From contig BGOS01000022.1 of the NCBI GenBank assembly GCA_003569365.1, positions 1 to 64,000 of the forward strand: DNA of 64,000 nucleotides. The letters are read 5' to 3'. The position numbers and the translations under genes are program-made. Numbering within the stretch: position 1 is the first letter of the stretch; every line of letters starts with the position of its first letter. Below are positions 55,125 through 63,412 of the stretch, in pieces. Under the pieces are notes generated by a model. That model had not been told where the DNA came from, did not search any database, and saw nothing but the letters and a program-made list of their open reading frames with translations. Source of the stretch: Anaerolineaceae bacterium. Its GTDB lineage: Bacteria > Chloroflexota > Anaerolineae > Anaerolineales > UBA11657.

Positions 55125-55443
55125 CACATACATCTGGCTGACAATGGCGGCCATGGGTGCAGTCACATTTGTCACGCGCCTGCTGCCGATTGTGATGCTT
55201 GAAAAACTGCACTTGCGCGGTGCGTGGCAGCGCGCATTGCGTTTTGTGCCGCCGGCAGTATTTGCCGCAATCATCGTGCCAGAGCTGACTGCAGGCGGGA
55301 ACGCGCTGCTATCAGCGGCGGGCGCTGCGCGTTTGTTGGCAGCCATGCTTGCAGCCGGTGTGGCGTGGCGCACGCGGAGCGTGCTGCTCACAATTACCAC
55401 GGGCATGGCTGCGCTTTGGCTGCTGCGGGGCGTTGTTGGCTGA
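55117..55443 (+). CDS. azlD: AzlD-type exporter small subunit
   Basis: This is a 108-residue, four-helix membrane protein with TFVTRLLPIVMLEKL, RFVPPAVFAAIIVPEL and LAAMLAAGVAWRTRSVLLTI, the AzlD family pattern. The start ATG lies within the end of azlC, which gives coupled translation. It forms the exporter with AzlC. Confidence 0.9.
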   Translation: MTNTYIWLTMAAMGAVTFVTRLLPIVMLEKLHLRGAWQRALRFVPPAVFAAIIVPELTAGGNALLSAAGAARLLAAMLAAGVAWRTRSVLLTITTGMAALWLLRGVVG

Positions 55444-55628
55444 CAATCCAGCTTGCTGGCAGCGGCCGGCACTCCGCCGCATGCCCGCAACGCAGAGTGC
55501 AAACTGCGCCTAGCCGTGGCTGGCGCGCAATATTTTAAAATCTCAAATCAAGTGCAGCTTGTGCAATCCTGTACAGTGCGGTCCCTTGCGGCTGGATAGC
55601 GCCGGATGGCCAGCGGGCGGGCGAGTTT

Positions 55629-56618
55629 TCAGCCGGCGCTTGCCGGCAATGAATTCACCCAGCGCACAATCGCGGCGGACATTGGCGCGGTGGCTTGCGG
55701 CGCTTTGATGTCCCCGGCCAGCACGTGTTGGCCGGCCGCGCTGCTGTAGGTTACTTCTTCGATTGCCTTGTGCAGACTGCCGATGCGTGCAAACGTCGCC
55801 CGGATTGCGCCTGGATCAACCGTGTCATCTCTTTCGGAATACAACATCAGCAGTGGCGCTTGGAAAGCGGACAGATCGCTTTGGCGCACATGTTGGACGA
55901 GCGCCATCATGGGCAGCAATGCCTGCATGGCGTAGTTGTTGGACCAGGCGGCAGCTTCGAGCGGGTCGGTTGCCGGCCAGCTGCGCGTTGGGCCCTGCAC
56001 TGCAAGCGCAATCTGGAGTCCCCACGGCCAGTTGAGAATACCGGAAAGTTTGTGGCGCGGCTTAAAGTTTGGCGAGATAAAAACATAGGCGTCTGGCGTG
56101 CATTGTTCGGGATGCAGTGCCAACCACGTGGCCAGCGTTGCGCCGGTGGAGCAGCCAATGACCAGCACGCGCTTGCCCAGCGTCTGGGCGATGCGCACGG
56201 CTTCAACCCCGTCGGCGAGCCAGTCTTGCACGCTGTGCTCGCGCATGGCGGCGCCGCCGCGCCCGTGACCCGCGAGGCGCGTATAAAATAAATTTGCGCC
56301 GAGAGCCGTGGCAATTGTGTCTGCCAATGGTGCAGTTTCCATGCGGCTGGCTGAGAAGCCGTGGATGTAAACAACTGCCCATTGCGTTTGGGTGCGTGCG
56401 GTTGAGTTCCAAATGATGCACTTTTCAGTTCCGGGCACGATGTCTTTGAAAGCTGCTTCGCGCTGGCGCAGCCAGTCATCCAAAGCTGCGGGCGCAGTTG
56501 GCGGCGTGGGCTGTGGTGTTGGCGTGTGGGCTCCGAAGCGATTGCGCGGTCCGAGCAGTGCGGCTGCAATTGCCAGGCCGAGTGCGGCGGCAGCGCCGCT
56601 AACTATTGGGCGAATCAT
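55629..56618 (-). CDS. alpha/beta hydrolase (esterase/lipase-like)
   Basis: This is a 329-residue protein. A hydrophobic N-terminal segment (to residue 22) and a Pro/Thr-rich stretch suggest an N-terminal membrane anchor or secretion. The fold is shown by VVYIHGFSASRMET, then RLAGHGRGG, the nucleophile Ser157 in VIGCSTGATLA, Asp in YSERDDTVDP and His in AGQHVLAGD. Substrates could be esters or lipids. It stands alone, convergent with azlD. Confidence 0.85.
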   Translation of the reverse strand: MIRPIVSGAAAALGLAIAAALLGPRNRFGAHTPTPQPTPPTAPAALDDWLRQREAAFKDIVPGTEKCIIWNSTARTQTQWAVVYIHGFSASRMETAPLADTIATALGANLFYTRLAGHGRGGAAMREHSVQDWLADGVEAVRIAQTLGKRVLVIGCSTGATLATWLALHPEQCTPDAYVFISPNFKPRHKLSGILNWPWGLQIALAVQGPTRSWPATDPLEAAAWSNNYAMQALLPMMALVQHVRQSDLSAFQAPLLMLYSERDDTVDPGAIRATFARIGSLHKAIEEVTYSSAAGQHVLAGDIKAPQATAPMSAAIVRWVNSLPASAG

Positions 56619-56876
56619 GCTGCGATTGAATGGATTGGAAATTTTGGGTGGGAGTGGTTTTCAACGCGGGTAGTGTTTGGCGGATGGCAGTGAATGTGCA
56701 GTCACGCTGGGTTGAAATGCGCCCAGCATGGCGCTCAGTAACTTTAACTACACGCATCGCGATCGTCAAGCACGGGCGGTGCAGGCTGTGTTACCAGCTG
56801 GGCCGGCTGATTGAATGCGGTGCGTTGGATTTGGTTTGGTATGAGTGGACTGTTGCTGGGTTGAGCTTGCGCTTGA

Positions 56877-57308
56877 TTATTCAGAACGCCCGCGCGCCGG
56901 ATTGAGCTCGGTAGCTGTTTCAATTGTGCGGCCCACCGCCTGGCCGTAGGCCAACTCCAGCGTGTGACCATCGGGGTCGCGCAGCAGCGCCCAGTAGCCC
57001 ACGGGTGGTCCGCTATCCTCCGGCTCGCGTACCAGGCACTGCGCGTCTCGCGCAAGCTGGCACAGTCGGTCGACCTCCGCTCGCGAGGCCACTCCAACAC
57101 CCAGATGCGCGTACGGCAGAAGCAACGGGATGGTTTCGGCGGTGGACTCGAGCAGCACTATTGCAAATGGCCGGGTGCCGTCGCTGATCCATGCCACACC
57201 AAGGCGGCTGTGCACAACTTGCATGTTCGCGAAGCGGGCATAGAAGGCAATACTTGCTGCCAGCGACCGGACGGGGAGCGCAATGTGTGCCAGGCCAATA
57301 TCAACCAT
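56877..57308 (-). CDS. VOC (glyoxalase/bleomycin-resistance) family protein
   Basis: This is a 143-residue protein with two beta-alpha-beta-beta-beta modules: GLAHIALPVRSLAASIAFYAR at the start and HLGVGVASRAEVDRLCQLA later, ending in YWALLRDPDGHTLELAYG with the metal-binding Glu. Family members are metal-dependent lyases, dioxygenases or binding proteins. ATG 57308 begins family sequence. Its substrate is unknown. Confidence 0.85.
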   Translation of the reverse strand: MVDIGLAHIALPVRSLAASIAFYARFANMQVVHSRLGVAWISDGTRPFAIVLLESTAETIPLLLPYAHLGVGVASRAEVDRLCQLARDAQCLVREPEDSGPPVGYWALLRDPDGHTLELAYGQAVGRTIETATELNPARGRSE

Positions 57309-57700
57309 GTTGCGCCATGTTTTACTGTTGTTGAAAAATAATGTGGTCCTGCGGCAACCGGCGTTGGACCTTGCTTGAATTGTCCCACGGCAATCACTTT
57401 GTGACCGGCAGCTGACCAATTGCGAAGTTTTGCGAACACTTGGATTGGAGCAGTTGTGGCAGTTGGCGTAACGGTTAGCTGGCGTGGTCGGGGCGGCGCT
57501 CCGGTTGCGTGCATAGATGCTGGCGAGCAGCAGTTAATTAGTGCACCGTAACGCCGGGGTGGGTCGCTTGCTGGTGGCCGCTATTTGGCAACTAGCTGCA
57601 GGATTGGCAGTGTATGTTAAAGTTGAACTTACTGGCGGCGAATAGGCGCTGGCGTTACGTCAACCATTCCTCCTACTGAACTGGCAACTATTATGCAACC
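57309..57700. other. intergenic region with a Rieske-gene -10 box
   Basis: About 0.4 kb between divergent genes. TATTAT at 57689-57694 lies six bases before ATG 57701, which is in frame with the oxygenase. No gene or strong repeat was seen elsewhere in it. Confidence 0.45.
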
Positions 57701-57751
57701 ATGTGCGCAGTCACGCCTGCCCGCGTTCGGGCAGCTTTTTGGAGGCCGGCC

Positions 57752-59026
57752 ATGATGCGGCCGCTTGATCCGGCGCAGTTTCTGAATGCGGAAACTTATG
57801 CGCGCACGCGGCTGCCGGTGGAGTATGCGTCGACGCTAATTCCGGACGCGTACACAATGGCCGAGTTCTACGCGCTGGAGCAGGAGCGCGTGTTTGCAAA
57901 CAGCTGGGTGCCGGTGTGCGTGACGGATGAAGTGCGCACCCCCGGGGAGTTTAAGGTTGTGGAGGTGGCGGGGCGTTCCATAATTGTGACGCGTAATACG
58001 GCTGGCGAGCTGCGTGCGCACCACAATGTCTGCCGGCACCGCGGGTCGCGCTTGTGCGAGGGCGCGGGCCGGGTGGAGCGCTTCTTTCAATGCCCGTATC
58101 ATGCGTGGGCGTATGACTTGGATGGTGCCTGCCTTGGCACGCCGCTCTTCACGGCTGATAGCCGGGTACCGGTTGAGCAGCGCGCTGCATTTGACATGGC
58201 GGATGTCAAAGCTTTCGACCGCAATGAAATGGGACTCTACCCCGTGCGTGTTTCTGAGTGGGGCTGTCTTGTGTTTGTGTGCCTGGCTGCAGAAACGCCG
58301 CCGCTTGCCGATCAGCTCGGCGATCTTCCGGCGCGGCTGAATGGTTATCGGCTAAGCGAGTTCCGTCTTGCGCGGCGTGTCGAGTATCAAATTCAGGCGG
58401 ACTGGAAATTAATCGCTGAGAACTTTATGGAGTACTACCATCTGCCGTGGGTGCATCCGGCACTGGTGAAGGTTTCGCCGATGGATGCGCACTACCGCTG
58501 GCAGGGACCGGGCATGTATGTGGGCTTCTGCACTACGCCGATTGCCGCCAACACAGACGATGGCGGCTGGAAAGGTCTGCCGGCAATTGCGGGCCTCAAC
58601 GCGGTGGACGGCGTCAGTGCGCGCTTTGCGTGGGTATTTCCAAACGTGGCGGTGAATGTGCTGCCGAATCATGTGGTGTTTTTGCTGGCGCAGCCGGCGG
58701 GTTCCGGCCGGACAACGGAGGTGGCATACCTGCTCACGCATCCGGAGTCGGAGGCGCTGAGCGCTGACCCTGCAGGTGACACAGACGGCCTGCTTGAATT
58801 CTGGGACAGTGTGAACAAGGAAGACATTGCCATAGTGGAGTTGGTGCAGGATGGGTTGCGCAATCCCGCCTACGCGGGCGGGCGCATGTGCTACCGCTTC
58901 GAAGAGTCCATCCATCGCTTTCAGAATATGCTGATTGACCGCATCTTGGGCGTTGGCACGCTGCCACCCGGCGATGACGCCGAGACGGTGCGCATGTTTG
59001 GCCCGCGGAATGCGGCTGCCACATAG
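57752..59026 (+). CDS. Rieske [2Fe-2S] aromatic-ring-type / amine oxygenase alpha subunit
   Basis: This is a 424-residue oxygenase. The Rieske cluster ligands are Cys94, His96, Cys114 and His117 (CRHRG then CPYHAW). The mononuclear iron site is in NFMEYYHLPWVHPAL (Asn224, Glu227, His230, His235), with the acid further on. The architecture fits the family of glycine-betaine, carnitine and choline monooxygenases as well as ring-hydroxylating dioxygenases. Given the N-methyl amine theme, an amine demethylase is attractive but not proven. GGAGG six bases before ATG 57752 supports this start; an alternative ATG at 57701 follows a TATTAT box by six bases and would add 17 residues. No reductase gene is adjacent. 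Confidence 0.9.
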   Translation: MMRPLDPAQFLNAETYARTRLPVEYASTLIPDAYTMAEFYALEQERVFANSWVPVCVTDEVRTPGEFKVVEVAGRSIIVTRNTAGELRAHHNVCRHRGSRLCEGAGRVERFFQCPYHAWAYDLDGACLGTPLFTADSRVPVEQRAAFDMADVKAFDRNEMGLYPVRVSEWGCLVFVCLAAETPPLADQLGDLPARLNGYRLSEFRLARRVEYQIQADWKLIAENFMEYYHLPWVHPALVKVSPMDAHYRWQGPGMYVGFCTTPIAANTDDGGWKGLPAIAGLNAVDGVSARFAWVFPNVAVNVLPNHVVFLLAQPAGSGRTTEVAYLLTHPESEALSADPAGDTDGLLEFWDSVNKEDIAIVELVQDGLRNPAYAGGRMCYRFEESIHRFQNMLIDRILGVGTLPPGDDAETVRMFGPRNAAAT

Positions 59027-59149
59027 CACCCTGCGGCGCGCTGCCGCGCGCCACGGCTTGCGCTGCTGTAAAGCCACTCGAGGCCGTGAACATCCGGTAG
59101 TTCCCCGGCTTGCAATGCGCGGCCGCGCTGCACTTCCACAATTAACTTA

Positions 59150-60337
59150 ATGCTCCGCACATACACCCGCAATCACCGGCTGATGTTTGCTGCCATGTTC
59201 CTGTGGGGATTTGGCATGGGCATGTTTATTTTTATCCAGCCCCTTTTCATTGAAAGCCTTGGGGCAACAACCTCACAGGTAGGATTCGCGCTTGCAGCGG
59301 GTGGATTGCTGGTCACCGCAGTCTACATCCCGATTGGCTTGTGGGCGGACCGCCGCGGCCGCCGCATCACAATTCTGCTGGGCTGGTGGCTGGCTTCCTT
59401 TGCAACCATCTTGATGGCGCTTGCACCGGACTGGCGCTGGCTGATTCCGGCGCTGGTTATGTATCAGCTCGCCAACTTTGCCATGCCGGCGTTTAATGGC
59501 TACGTGGCCGCAGAGTCCGCGGGGCGCAACCTAAGCGGCACGCTCGCATTTATTACCAGCGGCGCTGCCATTGGCCGCGTCATCTCGCCGGCTATTGGCG
59601 GCTGGCTGGGCGAACAGCTTGGCTTTCGCGCTGTGTACTTGATTGCGGGCGCATTCTTTGTCTTGTCCAGTTTGGTGATGGGCCTGATCAGCGACCGCCC
59701 GGCCGAACCTGCTCCCGGCCTGCGCCCGCCGGCCCGCCAGCTATTTTTTTCGCGCGCCTTCGTCTGGCAGATTGTGTTTATATTTTTATTGTTTTTTGCA
59801 CTTGAGCTGGGCCAGATCTTGATGCCTAAATATCTTCAGGAAGTAAGGCAGCTCGGCCTGGCGCAGATTGGCTGGCTGGGAACGGTGGGCTCGCTTGGCG
59901 TTGTGGTGCTGTCGCTGACGTTTGGGCAGCTGCCGGAAACCAGGCGTTGGGCGCTGGTGCTGTGCCAGCTGGTGGCGCTGGCCGCATCTGTGTTGCTGCT
60001 TAGCTCCGCGCTGCTGCCGGTCATCATACTGGCCTACTTTATCCATGGCGGCAACTGGGTGGTGCGCCCGATTGTGATCGGGCGCCTTGCGCGCACTTTG
60101 CATCCGGACATGCTGAGCTTTGGTTACGGATTTCTGGAGACGGCGATGCGCCTGGGGATGGCGCTAGCACCGGCAGTTGCGGGTTTGCTGTACTCGCGTA
60201 CTCCCGCTGCGCCAATGTTGGCGGGCGCAGCGGCGCTGTGCGTCACGCTATTGCTCACACTAACGCTGCCCGGCGGGCGATCGCAAGCGCTGGGGAGTGC
60301 GACACCCGACGAGAAGCCGATAACGGCGCAAACTTGA
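59150..60337 (+). CDS. MFS transporter
   Basis: This is a 395-residue, 12-helix major facilitator. The N-terminal half has MFLWGFGMGMFIFIQPLFIE and the loop 2-3 motif GLWADRRGRRITILLG; the middle has a 20-residue cytoplasmic loop with SDRPAEPAPG, and the second half begins FVWQIVFIFLLFF. It is a single-gene unit after the Rieske oxygenase with 123 bases between, so it may transport that enzyme's substrate. Ligand is not readable. Confidence 0.87.
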   Translation: MLRTYTRNHRLMFAAMFLWGFGMGMFIFIQPLFIESLGATTSQVGFALAAGGLLVTAVYIPIGLWADRRGRRITILLGWWLASFATILMALAPDWRWLIPALVMYQLANFAMPAFNGYVAAESAGRNLSGTLAFITSGAAIGRVISPAIGGWLGEQLGFRAVYLIAGAFFVLSSLVMGLISDRPAEPAPGLRPPARQLFFSRAFVWQIVFIFLLFFALELGQILMPKYLQEVRQLGLAQIGWLGTVGSLGVVVLSLTFGQLPETRRWALVLCQLVALAASVLLLSSALLPVIILAYFIHGGNWVVRPIVIGRLARTLHPDMLSFGYGFLETAMRLGMALAPAVAGLLYSRTPAAPMLAGAAALCVTLLLTLTLPGGRSQALGSATPDEKPITAQT

Positions 60338-60424
60338 ATTGCGCTGCCTGTAAGCAGCTTGCATCCCAATCGTAACGCGCGTGAGCGCGTTAGGGCAGCC
60401 CGCTAAATTGGTGCGCGGTGCCAG

Positions 60425-60886
60425 CTACAGCCAGCGCCGAACCTGGATGCAGTAGGCGAGGTACTCGGCGCCAAACTCCGCGGTCAGCTTGCGCTCCTCG
60501 CCCGCAATAACCCGCCGTGCAATCAGCACAACAAATGGCGGAATGATGAGCCACGGCGTGGCGCTCCCGAGCGCAGTGGCTGCACCGGCCAACACAAGCA
60601 CCATCCCTAAATAGATTGGATTGCGGCTAAAGCGGTACGGCCCGGAGTGCAACAGAAATGATGAGCGGGCCAAGGGATGGATGGCTGTGCCAGCGCGGGA
60701 GAGAAGCGTTCCGGACCACAGCACAAGCCCAACGCCGGCTGCAGCAGGCACTGCGCCAAGTGTGCGCCAGAGCGAGGGCACCAGCTGCGGCAATGGCAGC
60801 AGCAGCTGCAACAATGCCATCAGTGCCAGCGCTGCAAGCAGCAGCAAGGGCGGCAGCGCCAGCCGCCGCTTGGTTTTTTCAGACAT
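60425..60886 (-). CDS. isoprenylcysteine carboxyl methyltransferase (ICMT)-like membrane protein
   Basis: This is a 153-residue protein with about four helices. The cofactor-binding region GPYRFSRNPIYLGM and C-terminal GEERKLTAEFGAEYLAY are the conserved blocks of the PEMT/ICMT-like family of membrane methyltransferases. In bacteria these methylate small hydrophobic substrates or lipids, mostly unknown. It is convergent with the MFS gene. Confidence 0.85.
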   Translation of the reverse strand: MSEKTKRRLALPPLLLLAALALMALLQLLLPLPQLVPSLWRTLGAVPAAAGVGLVLWSGTLLSRAGTAIHPLARSSFLLHSGPYRFSRNPIYLGMVLVLAGAATALGSATPWLIIPPFVVLIARRVIAGEERKLTAEFGAEYLAYCIQVRRWL

Positions 60887-60963
60887 TGTCGAACTTGCAG
60901 TTATGGCTTGTGATTGTCATTCCGGGGCGGGCTGCAGCGCCATCAGGCTGCGCGGGGCGTTGT

Positions 60964-62565
60964 TTATGCGCGGTGCGCAAGAACTTCGTCGAGCCAGTCC
61001 GCCCGCACTTCCGGCACGGATGCCAGCAGCCGCTCGGTGTACGGGTGCAAGGGTGGCGAGAAAACTGCTGCGGTGGCGCCCTCGGCCACAATCTCGCCGC
61101 GCAGCATTGCTGCCGTGCGGTGTGCTATGCGCCGCACGATGCCCAGATCATGCGTAATGAATAGATAGGCAATCCCCAGCTCATCTTGCAGGTGCTTGAG
61201 CAATTTTAATATTCCATCAGCCACCAGTTGGTCAAGCGCCGAGGTGGGCTCGTCGCAAATGATCAGCTCTGGTTCGGCAGCCAGTGCGCGCGCAATGCAA
61301 ACGCGCTGCTTCTGGCCGCCGGACAGCGCACTGGACAGCCGCTGCGCATAATCCAGTGGCAAGTCCACTTGGGTCAGCAGCTCCGCTACGCGCTTGGCCA
61401 CATCTGCGGGCGACCGGTCAAAGTAGAACTGCACCGGCCGTCCGATTATTTCGCCCACGGTCTGGCGCGGGTTCAGCGCCACATCCGGCTGCTGGTAAAT
61501 GAATTGCAGCTTGCGCAGGTCTTCTTTGGTGCGGTTTTTGAGCGCGCTGGAAAGCTCGCGGCCGCGGAAGGTGACTGTGCCTGCCGAACGCGGCAGCAGG
61601 CCCACAATCAGGCGTGCCAGCGAGCTTTTGCCGGAGCCGGACTCGCCCACTACCGCCAATGTTTCGCCGTGCGCCACACTCAGCGACACATTTTTCACAG
61701 CGGTAAAGTTGCCGTACATGCCGACGGCATTCGCCACCGAAAGCACAATCGCGCCGCGCTGTGCGGTGCTTTCAACGGAGAGCTTGTCGGACGCTTTGCG
61801 GTCTGCCACCAGTGCCCGCGAGTATTCGTTTTGCGGCCGCATCAAAATCTGCTCGGTTGTGCCTTGCTCTACCAGCTTGCCGCCGCGCAGCACCATGATG
61901 CGGTCCGCCACTTGCGCCACCACCGCCAGGTCGTGGCTGATGTAGAGCGCCGCGGTGTGATATTCCTTGATCAGCTTTTTGATCAGCGCCAGCACTTCAA
62001 TCTGGGTTGTCACATCCAGCGCAGTGGTGGGCTCGTCAAACACCACGATGTCCGGGCGGCAGGAGATGGCCATGGCGGCCATCGCGCGCTGCAGCTGCCC
62101 GCCTGAAACCTGGTGCGGGAAGCGCGCGCCGAATGTTTCCGGGTTGGGCAGCTCAAGCGAGCGGAACAATTCCACAGCCCAGGCCTGCGCTGCAGCTTTT
62201 GGCATCATGCCATGCTGCACCGGCATCTCGCAGACTTGATCCATGATGCAATGTGCCGGATTGAATGATGCCGCAGCACTTTGTGCCACATACGCAATGC
62301 GGCGGCCGCGCAGCTCGCGGCGCGCTTCCATGTCCAGCGTGCGCGCATTGGCCCCTTTTACTTCCACAGTGCCGCCGGTGATCTTGCAGCCGGCGCGGGC
62401 GTAAACCATTGCAGCCAAACCGATGGTCGATTTTCCGGCGCCACTCTCGCCGATGAGGCCCAGCACTTCGCCGGGCTTCAGTTCAAGCGATACATCATCC
62501 ACCAAAACCGTGCCGGTGATGGACTCGACACGCAAGTTGCGGATGGCAAGCACAGTTTCTGCCAC
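60964..62565 (-). CDS. fused double ATPase of a peptide-type ABC importer (DppD-DppF)
   Basis: One chain of about 533 residues contains two ATPase modules. The first has Walker A GLIGESGAGKSTIGL, signature VSGGQLQRAMAAMAI and Walker [12 protein letters not shown]. The second has Walker A VVGESGSGKSSLARL, signature LSGGQKQRVCIARAL and Walker B IICDEPTSALD, and ends with an oligopeptide-like tail PPLHPYTERLLASVPEV. Such dual ATPases (YejF/GsiA type) serve peptide or glutathione importers. GTG 62565 is chosen, with family sequence beginning VLAIRNLRVES. It lies 4 bases after the permease gene in the same direction. Confidence 0.92.
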   Translation of the reverse strand: MAETVLAIRNLRVESITGTVLVDDVSLELKPGEVLGLIGESGAGKSTIGLAAMVYARAGCKITGGTVEVKGANARTLDMEARRELRGRRIAYVAQSAAASFNPAHCIMDQVCEMPVQHGMMPKAAAQAWAVELFRSLELPNPETFGARFPHQVSGGQLQRAMAAMAISCRPDIVVFDEPTTALDVTTQIEVLALIKKLIKEYHTAALYISHDLAVVAQVADRIMVLRGGKLVEQGTTEQILMRPQNEYSRALVADRKASDKLSVESTAQRGAIVLSVANAVGMYGNFTAVKNVSLSVAHGETLAVVGESGSGKSSLARLIVGLLPRSAGTVTFRGRELSSALKNRTKEDLRKLQFIYQQPDVALNPRQTVGEIIGRPVQFYFDRSPADVAKRVAELLTQVDLPLDYAQRLSSALSGGQKQRVCIARALAAEPELIICDEPTSALDQLVADGILKLLKHLQDELGIAYLFITHDLGIVRRIAHRTAAMLRGEIVAEGATAAVFSPPLHPYTERLLASVPEVRADWLDEVLAHRA

Positions 62566-62569
62566 GCGC

Positions 62570-63403
62570 TTACATCTCCGCCGACGCGCCGGACGGGCGC
62601 GCATTGATCGACAGGATCCAGTCCACCACCAGATTCACGCCAATCGTCACAATCGAGATTGCAATCGCCGGCCAGAGTGGCGCCGAGACGCCAAAGGCGA
62701 TTGCGCGGCCGTTCTCGCGCACCATGCCGCCCCAGTCTGCATACGGTGGCTGAATGCCCAGCCCCAAAAAGCTAAGGCCGGCAACGAACAGAAAATTAAA
62801 GCAGAAGCGCAAGCCGAACTCGGAAATCATCGGGGGCAGGGCGTTGGGCAAGATCTCGCGCCGCATCAGCCACCACAGGCCTTCGCCGCGCAGGCGCGCG
62901 GCTTCCACGTAGTCCAGCACCACAAGGTTTAGGGCAACGGAGCGTGCCAGCCGGAAGACGCGCGTGGAGTCCAGAATTGCGATTGTGATGATTAGTGTGG
63001 GGATTGAGGATCCGAACATGGACAAAATCATCAGCGCAAACACCAGCAGTGGAATTGAGAGCATGATGTCCACACTGCGCGAGAGAACCTGGTCCAGCAA
63101 ACTTCCGCCAACCGCAGCCAGCAGCCCGAGGGTGGTGCCGATGATGAACGAAAGGATGGTGCAGGTAAGCGCCACGCCAATGGTCATGCGCGCGCCGTAC
63201 ATCAGGCGGGTGAGCATGTCGCGCCCGATGTTGTCTGTGCCCAGCAGGAAGCTGCCGGATGCGGGCGCCCAGGTATCCGAGACCACGGCGCCTTCTTCGT
63301 GCGGTGCAAGCAGCGGCGCCAGTACAGCAATGAGGCTGAAGAATCCAATGATGGCCAGCCCCACCCAAGCCAGTGTCGTAGGTTTGTGTCCGAACAGGCG
63401 CAC
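62570..63403 (-). CDS. dppC: peptide-type ABC permease DppC (third importer)
   Basis: This is a 277-residue permease. Hallmarks are LAPLLAPHEEGAV, GSFLLGTDNIGRDMLTRLMYG in parts, the loop DYVEAARLRGEGLWWLMRREILPN in parts and FVAGLSFLGLGIQPPYADWGGM. It begins with GTG 63403, soon after the end of the permease DppB at 63413, and feeds the double ATPase downstream. This importer is separate from the two around 35-45 kb. Confidence 0.92.
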   Translation of the reverse strand: MRLFGHKPTTLAWVGLAIIGFFSLIAVLAPLLAPHEEGAVVSDTWAPASGSFLLGTDNIGRDMLTRLMYGARMTIGVALTCTILSFIIGTTLGLLAAVGGSLLDQVLSRSVDIMLSIPLLVFALMILSMFGSSIPTLIITIAILDSTRVFRLARSVALNLVVLDYVEAARLRGEGLWWLMRREILPNALPPMISEFGLRFCFNFLFVAGLSFLGLGIQPPYADWGGMVRENGRAIAFGVSAPLWPAIAISIVTIGVNLVVDWILSINARPSGASAEM

Positions 63404-63412
63404 TTTATCCGC

